Positions 57,288 through 64,000 of a DNA stretch of 64,000 nt are shown here, in pieces. Source of the stretch: Symbiodinium natans (taxonomy: Eukaryota > Sar > Dinophyceae > Suessiales > Symbiodiniaceae); NCBI GenBank assembly GCA_905221605.1, contig CAJNDS010002068.1:871484-935483 (forward strand), written 5' to 3'. The position numbers and the translations under genes are program-made. The notes under the pieces were generated by a model that saw nothing but the letters and a program-made list of their open reading frames with translations, was not told the origin of the DNA and did no database searches. Positions within the stretch are counted from its first letter, which is position 1, and every line of letters begins with the position of its first letter.

Positions 57288-60200
57288 ACCACCCCCCCCC
57301 CCCACCCCCCACCGAGAACCGCTGTCCCGAAAGCATTTTCAAACCACGATTAAGACCTCGCACAACGCCATCCATCCATGCGTCATCCATCACGACATCC
57401 ATCCATGCATCAACGATCGCGACAAAGAGGAACCTTTAGGAAGACGACGAAGACAGTAACCTTTCCACTGAAAAGCTCTTCATCATCGTTGCGGGAAATG
57501 GACGAAAATGCAAACGCCTCCCACGCATTAGCGTCACGGCACCCCGCCTCCCACGCGCCAACGCCGCGGCACTCAGCCATTACATTGGCAGCAGCATGCG
57601 TGACAACGCAAGGCCACGCAGAGGGTTGTCGTTCGCGGACGAAAATTGACGAAAATGCGAACGCCTCCTACGCGTCAGCGATTTTGGGGGCAGGTGCGGC
57701 GGCTCCCTCCAACGCTACTTGTGCTTTAAAAGATATTAATTTGAAGAGGAAATCCATGGAATCCATCACGCTATCCATCCATGCAATCACGACATCAGTC
57801 ACGGCATCCATGTTTTAATTTAACGAAGACCACCTCCGCTGAAAAACCCTCCGCCATGCTTTCGGGAAAACAGGAAAAAAAAAACAAAACAAAGCACCTT
57901 AAGCCCTAAACCTTCATCCGATTTCTGCTGAGGGCCCGGCCGGAGGGCATGGGTGCCCTGGTGCCGGCAGCCCGCCCGAACACTGCGCCCACGACGCCCG
58001 CGAGCCCGGAGAAGCTGGACCTGAAGAAACTCCGCACCTTGGAGCCGACTTTTGGGGTCTTGGGGGTTTACGGGTTTGGGGTTTTGGGGTTTTGGGGTTC
58101 CAAGCCGGGGTAGCATGAGTGCCTGCGGTTCCTTTAGTGAGCATGACGCAGATGTCGGAGTTGTTGGAAGTATCTTAAGGGAGGTTCGAAAGCCAGAGCG
58201 TTTGGCGAGCCGGACAAGTTAGTTCACATAACCCGCGGAAGAAGCTTGAAGGATTGTGCAAGTTGACAGCTCAGGCGCGATTTTCGACAGCACTGATGCG
58301 CAGCGAAATGGCATGGCAATCTCATCTGGATTAATCAGCAGCGTTACTGGCGTTGGCTGAAGCCACAAGTTCTGGAATACCACAGGAGCTGTACGGGCTT
58401 TTGCTTTTCGAGCCTCAAGACGCCGGAAAAAGCCCAAACCTCTGAATCCAATCGACCCCATTGAGACCCCATTGACCCCATTGACCCCATTGCCCCATGC
58501 CAGGTCAACAAACGAGAGCTGATCAAAGCGATTCGCCGCGACAGCAGGATGGCGGAGTTCTTCGGCCTGCCCACAGAGATCCGCCAGGAATGAAGGGGTG
58601 TTAGGGCTTCGGGTTCACAAGGGTTTAGGGTTCGGTGTTGATGAGTCTGAGGTCGGTCCTAATTCCTAAGCCCTAACCCCTTTCCGGGTCTTCATCCCAT
58701 GAGTCCTAGCATGTGCTCGATTGCCCAGAGGCTTTTCGGCTGGCTTCGTACTGTTTGGGTCGGGGGTCTGAAGATTGGGGTGGGTAGTGAGTTCAAACGC
58801 CCATGCAGGAGGATGGATCCCGCGACCAGATGGAGGCATTGTTCCAGGCCAGTCTTCAGCTTGGATTTATAAATTGGGTTTAGGTTCAGCGAGTCCGGCA
58901 GGCTGAAGGTTGCAGACTTTGGGGGTTCGGGTTGAGAGGCCGATTTTCACAGTGTACAAGTCTGATGCAGGGCTTCGAGCCGATCCCCACAGTGCCACAG
59001 CGAGCGCGAAATTGGGCTTGGGGTTTGGCCGGGTTCAAGACCCAAGATTCACTTGCCCAAGCAAAAGCGCACGACAATTCACGGTCCATAGGCCATGGAC
59101 AGCGACTCGGATCGCGAGATCACTTGGGACGAGTTCTTGGCTTTTCAGGCAGGGTTAGATTTTGTTCTAGCTTGTGGTTCAGTTCCGTTATTTATAGGGA
59201 TGCGGCGGTCCCCTTCTGTGGATTTTGGAGCCTGGGGTTCGAACTCTGCCCGCTGCCTCTCCAGGCATCCCTGCATTTACGGAAGTCGGCGTGGTCTGAG
59301 GCCTGTGGGCCACCGCCAGGTTCAATTTTGCCGTGAGATCGGTTGAAGTCATGGCAGGTCTGCGAGACTATGTGTTAACACCCAAAGATCAAGAATCGAT
59401 ACCAGTCCCGAGATCGGTCTTCTGGGATTTCCCGGCTTGTGCGAGTCATGTATGACTATATTATGGGCATTCCCTCTCAGTCCAACCGACTCCTGAGACA
59501 CACAAGCCAGGATGCGTCAGAGGTGAACGTGTCTAAGGCCTGGTCCGACTGCCGCAGTGAACGGGCCAAGTGAGTTGAACTTAGAACTTTTCCAGTAAGG
59601 CCCTCGGATTTGTTTGTGGTTTTTGTCTTTTTTGCCTGTAATCAGAGTGCTGGGCCACGGTTAGGAGGCCGATGGGTTTGCGCGGCTGTCTTCAAGGCGG
59701 TTGTTCAGGCTAGGGTTGAGGGAGTTCAGGGTTTAGCATTTGGGGTCTGCCGAGCAGCGCCGACTTCCAGCTGCATGCCCTCTTGATGGACTTGCACCCC
59801 TACCCCGGGTGCAAGTGTTTAGACAAGGATTATCAAGGATTCATGAAGTTTTTCGTCTTAAGTCCCAAGTTGCTGGGGTTCAGGGTTGAGGGGCTTGAAG
59901 GGTAATTGTACCGCAAGGTTGAGGGGTTTTAAGCGTTTACTGCAACGTTGAGGGCTTAAGGGTTTAGGACTTACGTGTTTCAATTGCAGCGGTTGAGGTT
60001 TTCATTTTAGGGCTTCAGGGGTGGTAGCCGGTTCATACCAGACATCCTAGACCCTTCCGGCTCTCAGCCCTCACCCCGAACTAGAAAAGCAATCTGAGGA
60101 TGGAGGTTAATGGGCTTGCAGATAACTGGGCCAATGCCCTAAGCCCACATACACCCTAAATCCCAGACTAGACCCTAGACCCTTAACCTCAACCCTCAAC

Positions 60201-62942
60201 GGTATATAAACCCTAAACCCCAAACCACTGAACCATTGCCAGCATCCGTCAGTCTGAAGTGGACTTCAGCAGCCTGGATGCCACTACGCCTCCACTGCTG
60301 GTCACCCCACAGCACTCATATGCCTGGGTCACTATGGGCTGAATACCGCCATGAAATCTTGTGGGCTTTCAGGTCAGTCACTTCCGAAGGTTTCCGCATT
60401 GGGGGTTGGTTTGGTGGTTCAAAATCATGACCATTAATTACTTAAGAACCATACCCTGTAAGCCCAAAATCCGCAAGCCCAAAGCCCTGGGTCCTAAGCC
60501 AGAAGCCCAAAAAAGCCCACGAACCCAGGTGGTTGCCATGACGCCTCATGGACGACCAAAGGACCCGACCGTCCAATCTGATCGATTGTCGGGAGGGCGG
60601 GCAGAGAGACGTGCAGCTGGCAACAAAAGCAAGCCTAAATAAACCCCAAACCTTACCTTAAAACCCCTGAAACCCTAAAACCCGAAACCTCCTTGGGTGG
60701 GCAAAACCGAGAACCTCAATCCCTGAGATCCTAAACCATAACCCTCCCCAGCACATCTCCCGAAAAGGCCGGGCCAGCAGCTGTGCACATCCTGCGGAAT
60801 GTCGAGGGGAAGGGCGAGGACCGGAAGAAGGGTAAGTGTAGGGTGTAGGGTTGAGGCTATTCCACAGGTTCAGGTGCAGATTGTTGCCTTAGGGCTTTTT
60901 GGTAGGATCCGTTCCTCAAAGTGCCGGAGATTCTCGTAAGGTGCTGCAGGGTTTCTAGGTTCATTGTGCAGCCTCTCTGCATCCATGAAGGTGTACTGGA
61001 GCTGGGCATGCCAGAATGTAGTCTCGCAACCCAGAAGTCCGAGAGGATGGGCTGCTGGCCGAGAACCCCAGCCACCACAACGCGTCTACAGCTGCAGATA
61101 GAAGCGCTCAAAAAGGGCATGGGAGGGCTCATGGGAGCCTCCTCCCCGAACTAACCTCTCCAAGCCGAAATTCGTGCTTCTTGCTGAGGCTTGATTGTCT
61201 AAAATTCTCGAGGTCCCAGGAAAGCCCTAACCTCATCACATCTCTTAGCTCAGTCGAGTGTATCTATGTCTCAATCTAGCGTGCATCAGGTCCTGGCCCA
61301 GAGTGGCCTGCGCCACACTGGCCGCGAGTACTCCAGTGCCAGCGAGGTGGGTGCTGGGGCGGAAGCTGCCTCATTGAACGCAAACATCAGTCCCCAACTC
61401 TCGGAGGACAGCGACCGTTAACAGAGACGGCTCAACATCTCGTCTCTCTTTGTCAAGCATGCCGGGGGATGCCAATTTGCAAACTGCTTGAATGCAGCCT
61501 CTCCATCGGGTGGAGAAACGTGTGGAGTGGCCGAAGCCCCCAGGTGAAATCAGCGAAGTACATGTTCTGAGTTGCAAGTTCTTAACTCAATCCGTTAATC
61601 CACAGTGAACTTCCTTGATTCGTAGGTGGGCGCAGTTCTACGAGTGCCACAAGACAGACCGGATGAACCTTTCATCGTTGCGCCCTGGCCAGACAGGGCT
61701 CAGGTGGTAGTTTGGATACCCGAAAGACTAGAACCCAGGTAGTCCTTGCTTTTTCCTTTCTTTTTTCCGGGGGGGGGGGGGGGGGGGGGGTGGGGAGCGG
61801 GTGGGGCGCGAATAACAGCTCCGACAAATGGTTTGTAAGGATGTATGGCGCAATCAAGATTCACTTATGATGTCATGGAGGTGGAGGTACGTCGTAATGG
61901 ACTCCCTACAGAAAGAGCCTGCACATAATTGCAAATTTGCAGTGTAATTGTAAACGCTTGCGCTCGCCGCCTCAGGACAGGAAAGGAGGGGGGTCCCACA
62001 GGGTGGGGGGGGGGGGTGCTTGCTCCAGACGCTTCTCGGGAAGCCGAGGCGAACTTTACCTAAGCATTGGTTCTGGTTGTCTGAGTGCTGTCCTGTTGAG
62101 TAGTTGATACCGCAGGGAGCTATTGTCACTGGTATCTACTCTGACCGCAACTTCTGCAATATTGTATTTTGCATTGAGTTTGGACAGTATTGCAAATGGT
62201 GAATAGCCGGGGCTGCAGTCAACTATTCACCGTACACCTGCGCAGTCACACTACACACATACGTTGACACGTTTTCCCTTGTCTCGAGGGAAGGCATGTA
62301 AAAGTTTCAAGAACACGATGACAATTCAAACTGAACATTGAACCTTCCAAACCTGCCGTGAAAATGAATGCATGTCCATTCATCAAGAAGGTACTCTCCT
62401 TCTTTCAAGGCAATCGAGGAACCTAGCCAAAGGCTGTAGCGCTTGATGGGTCCCTATTGGATAAACCTGAGCCACAAATCACACCCTAAACTTTCCTAAG
62501 CCCCAAACCCGACAACCCAAACTCTCATTCTCCCAGAGGACACCGACTGACCCCAAACACGCGGAGCCCCAACAGCCAGAGCCACCGTTCCAGGTGCCGT
62601 CTCTCAAATCCACAAACCACCAGGGCCGCTACTTGGACTCCGTTGTCAGGGCAGGATTCAGGCGGCAGCCTTCTGCGTTGTGGGTTTGAGGTTTCGGACT
62701 TTTAGGGTTTGGGCACTAGTCTGGGCACTGTGCTCAAAAGGTGATCCCCACAAGCCTTGACGCCGAGGATTCACGATCACCTTCATGTCCACGCAGGACG
62801 TGCCCAAACTCCAACTCATTCAGTGGAGCAGCTGAAGGTTTTGCTTTGTCGCGCAGATATACCTGTGCCTGTGCATGCGCTAGCGCGTGCCACTATGCTT
62901 GCAGCCTTGCTGGAGGACATCGAGGTGGAACGCATCCAGTGA
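53090..62942 (+). CDS. Plus-strand block 4: calpain domain III-like modules with an EF-hand (approximate span)
   Basis: The exon order at 53.1-55.4 kb matches the layout I expect of calpain domain III (C2-like): GGAFGTSTWRKNP, then MAVHVVRNNKDGR, then MLMPGYEVLASSHDRG, then PSSQPLFIVPSAAF, then EVGPFTLIVNATEAV. A second module starts at 56029 (YRNPQFRVKLKG) and continues at 56147 (VSGGLMIARG). A third set at 60.2-60.8 kb has AVHILRNVEGKGEDRKK, echoing the first. Between them, exons 58504-59148 encode an EF-hand region. Classical calpains also combine domain III with EF-hands. No catalytic Cys, His or Asn motif was found in the window, so this may be a calpain-like protein lacking or split from its protease domain. 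The frame ends at a stop at 62940-62942. Confidence 0.5.
53092..53166 (+). CDS. Exon: start of calpain domain III-like module 1
   Basis: Reads EPEFRFVIETSGGAFGTSTW, then RKNP. The glycine pair followed by TWRKNP resembles the TWRxNPQF element of calpain domain III. Confidence 0.45.
53320..53418 (+). CDS. Exon, block 4
   Basis: Reads YLIRHAKMEFPAPGLERQAS, then KKAARAQAV. Confidence 0.4.
54106..54183 (+). CDS. Exon: domain III-like strand segment
   Basis: The acceptor is TGGCAG|G and the donor GTAGAG. Product: SVALAEASVSPATMAVHVVR, then NNKDG. Confidence 0.45.
54508..54592 (+). CDS. Exon: domain III-like segment
   Basis: The acceptor is TGACAG|GAG. Product: EVHEAGAGYMLMPGYEVLAS, then SHDRGG. 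Confidence 0.45.
54960..55108 (+). CDS. Exon: domain III-like segment
   Basis: Reads EDDDIPNCEFDLPPSSQPLF, then IVPSAAFLGINDYRGSYGHD. PLFIVPS resembles the YxIVPS strand of domain III. Confidence 0.5.
55262..55382 (+). CDS. Exon: domain III-like final strand
   Basis: Reads LLLRKGEVGPFTLIVNATEA, then VDVIRRGFAGLPG. GPFTLIV matches the G-x-F-T-L-x-V strand that closes domain III. Confidence 0.5.
55550..55600 (+). CDS. Candidate exon, block 4
   Basis: Reads RFQESFEVKWLQDLDPD. Confidence 0.35.
   Translation, partial: FQESFEVKWLQDLDPD
56029..56088 (+). CDS. Exon: start of calpain domain III-like module 2
   Basis: The acceptor is CTGAAG|G and the donor is GT (GCCG|GTTGCG). Product: YRNPQFRVKLKGPPEDPLCR. 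Confidence 0.5.
56147..56238 (+). CDS. Exon: domain III-like segment, module 2
   Basis: Reads PDIRISATKQHEDLEPSNDW, then DVSGGLMIARG. Position and pattern fit the second strand pair of domain III. Confidence 0.45.
56236..56757. repeat. ATTGGTTTTCT/ATTGGTTTTT tandem repeat
   Basis: About 45 copies of a 10-12-bp unit ATTGGTTTTYT with small variants. The Phe/Trp/Leu-rich ORFs are artefacts. Confidence 0.9.
57141..57312. repeat. Pyrimidine (C-rich) tract with long poly-C
   Basis: C-rich sequence with interspersed T, then an almost uninterrupted C run from about 57238 to 57300. The Pro-rich and Gly-rich ORFs are artefacts. Confidence 0.95.
57480..57820. other. Unassigned sequence with two related segments
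   Basis: GACGAAAATGC.AACGCCTCC occurs at ~57500 and ~57650, a local duplication of ~150-bp period. No coding call. Confidence 0.4.
57930..58045 (+). CDS. Exon, block 4
   Basis: Reads ARPEGMGALVPAARPNTAPT, then TPASPEKLDLKKLRTLEP. Confidence 0.45.
58504..58587 (+). CDS. Exon: EF-hand region, helix
   Basis: The acceptor is TGCCAG|GTC and the donor is GA (CGCCAG|GAATGA). Product: VNKRELIKAIRRDSRMAEFF, then GLPTEIRQ. VNKRELI resembles the last part of an EF-hand loop and exiting helix; the preceding loop exon was not found. Confidence 0.6.
58809..58847 (+). CDS. 13-codon exon linking EF-hand parts
   Basis: The acceptor is CATGCAG|GAG and the donor is GC (TTCCAG|GCCAGT). Product: EDGSRDQMEALFQ, phase 0 on both sides. 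Confidence 0.6.
59092..59148 (+). CDS. Exon: EF-hand calcium-binding loop
   Basis: The acceptor is TCCATAG|GCC and the donor is GC (TTTCAG|GCAGGG). Product: AMDSDSDREITWDEFLAFQ. DSDSDREITWDE has Asp at positions 1, 3 and 5 and Glu at 12, as in a functional EF-hand loop. Confidence 0.65.
59452..59573 (+). CDS. Candidate exon, block 4
   Basis: Reads YDYIMGIPSQSNRLLRHTSQ, then VNVSKAWSDCRSERAK. Confidence 0.35.
59740..59852 (+). CDS. Candidate exon, block 4
   Basis: Reads LPSSADFQLHALLMDLHPYP, then DKDYQGFMKFF. Confidence 0.35.
60240..60330 (+). CDS. Exon, block 4
   Basis: Reads SIRQSEVDFSSLDATTPPLL, then VTPQHSYA. Confidence 0.45.
60530..60642 (+). CDS. Exon, block 4
   Basis: Reads VVAMTPHGRPKDPTVQSDRL, then GGRAERRAAGNKSKPK. 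Confidence 0.45.
60755..60833 (+). CDS. Exon: repeat of the AVH-VRN segment
   Basis: Reads TSPEKAGPAAVHILRNVEGK, then GEDRKK. It parallels the 54106-54183 exon (SPATMAVHVVRNNKDG), evidence for repeated modules. Confidence 0.5.
60980..61153 (+). CDS. Exon, block 4
   Basis: Reads HEGVLELGMPECSLATQKSE, then LQLQIEALKKGMGGLMGAS. Confidence 0.45.
61266..61422 (+). CDS. Exon, block 4
   Basis: Reads MSQSSVHQVLAQSGLRHTGR, then EYSSASEVGAGAEAASLNAN. The in-frame ATG at 61266 could be a start codon if this is a separate gene. Confidence 0.45.
61625..61712 (+). CDS. Candidate exon, block 4 (frame uncertain)
   Basis: Two plus frames look coding: RWAQFYECHKTDRMNLSSLR and GAVLRVPQDRPDEPFIVAPW. Confidence 0.35.
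61771..61791. repeat. Poly-G run
   Basis: About 20 consecutive G. Confidence 0.9.
62540..62652 (+). CDS. Exon, block 4
   Basis: Reads HAEPQQPEPPFQVPSLKSTN, then HQGRYLDSVVRAGFR. Confidence 0.45.
62800..62942 (+). CDS. Candidate last exon of block 4
   Basis: Reads TPTHSVEQLKVLLCRADIPV, then HALARATMLAALLEDIEVER, ending in a stop at 62940-62942. Sequence after ~63200 becomes AT-rich. Confidence 0.45.
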
Positions 62943-63235
62943 GGTGCGATGTGGAAGCAAGACAGGTCAACTCAATCACATCAACAGCAGGTGGAGAAGT
63001 GGGTGTGATCTGGCGCAGTGTGGGCTTTGACACAGAAGCCCGAAAGCCTCGACCCTTTATAAACCCGAAACCCTGGTACAAGTGCATTTGGTTTTCTTCT
63101 CAAAAGCTTCGCTCCATGGTTTCACTCGTCGCGCACCGCTGACAGTCAGATGGGCGTGCCAGTACTGCCGCGGCTTTGCATCCGTTGACACGGGGCGATC
63201 TTGAACAGATGTGTACATACACCTACTTGCCCATA

Positions 63236-63345
63236 CCCTACCCTACCCTGGTATATCATATCGTATCATATTCTCTCATACCATGTCATATCATATCATA
63301 TTATCATGCTATATCACATCAGATCATATATACACATACTGTACG
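63236..63345. repeat. TCATA microsatellite
   Basis: Imperfect 5-bp units (TCATA, TATCA). Confidence 0.85.
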
Positions 63346-63349
63346 TCAT

Positions 63350-64000
63350 GGGTCCTTATCGGTTCGCAACGGATCCGAGCCAGAACGGACCCGTAATTTT
63401 GCTCCACAACAACATGGAAAAGACTTGCAGAGCCTCTCACGTCTCCATCCGACTTTCAGCCGGAGCTGCTTGCACATACGTCTTATGCCCCTCTGCTCAA
63501 TGGCAGAGGGCTCACACTTGCTTCACACAGGCAGCAGATTCCCAAAACTAAAAAACCCAAAAAGCTTCATCCTGTGGGAACTTCATAGCCGTTTCACCTC
63601 GTCGAATTCGAGAGGGCTCTAGCCTGAGCAGAAATGATGTTCAGTTATAGGTGATGGGGCGGTAGGGTCGTACGGTCTCGCAGGGTTACCGCATGAAGCG
63701 GGGCGCAGCAAGGTGCCCAGCAGCTTGCAACTTCGACCGCGGTATGATGCTCAAGTGATATCGCGCCTTTGAAGTCTTTTGGTTCAGACTGTTTTTGGCT
63801 CAAACGATAAAAGCACTTAAAGACTCGTCACCCACATGGCAGCCAGGATTGGTCACGATGCTGGGCATCACGCGTCAATGTACTAAATACTTTGTGAAAA
63901 TGCCGTCTCAACAAAAACCAACACTATAGCTTAAATAATCCGTCTTCTGGCGCATAACGAGCAGAACTTAGACAGTTCATGATCACGTGTTACCGTGTTG
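63350..64000. other. Right-hand edge, no supported exon
   Basis: Two short plus frames at 63176-63622 overlap the microsatellite. At 63792-63803 TTTTTGGCTCAA resembles the 3' end of the dinoflagellate spliced leader. Otherwise nothing is recognised. Confidence 0.3.

Noticed and set aside
57014-57459. Pro-rich and Gly-rich proteins
   Set aside because: They arise from the C-rich tract.

Overview
The window looks like nuclear DNA of a dinoflagellate. The evidence is: (i) plant-type telomeric heptamer (TTTAGGG/CCCTAAA), both as real arrays and as degraded copies in nearly every intron; (ii) short exons (often 13-50 codons) bounded by GA-AG, GC-AG and GT-AG introns, usually with a G right after the acceptor AG; (iii) protein pieces of a kind I associate with dinoflagellate multi-copy genes. 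No bacterial gene organisation, rRNA or confident tRNA was seen. All gene models were read by eye, so boundaries are approximate unless splice sites are quoted.

Layout. 1-2.5 kb: telomere-like arrays, AT microsatellites and a TGTACCCCCG minisatellite, with a small minus-strand exon group at 26-340. 2.8-7.7 kb: a minus-strand multi-exon gene with an acidic Gly/Asp/Trp region, a Lys/Ala/Pro region and a C-terminal methyltransferase-like core (LELFAG... and ...IPCNTW). 7.7-12.1 kb: no convincing exons. It holds a palindrome-rich stretch, simple repeats, a 340-bp CAA array, and a ~1.17-kb terminal-inverted-repeat (TIR) element that carries nine ~57-bp tandem repeats and sits inside the CAA array. 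From 12.16 kb on, almost all supported exons are on the plus strand. They fall into four blocks separated by AT-richer stretches: block 1 (12.2-17.5 kb, multipass membrane protein), block 2 (18-36.2 kb, unrecognised), block 3 (37-51.5 kb, helical, unrecognised), block 4 (53-62.95 kb, calpain domain III-like modules plus an EF-hand).

A broken virus-like packaging ATPase fragment lies antisense inside one intron of block 1. A 107-bp repeat is tandem at 16.5 kb and reappears inverted at 28.0 and 30.2 kb. The most distinctive features are the telomere-heptamer character of the introns, the CAA-targeted TIR element with its internal minisatellite, and the endogenised ATPase remnant.
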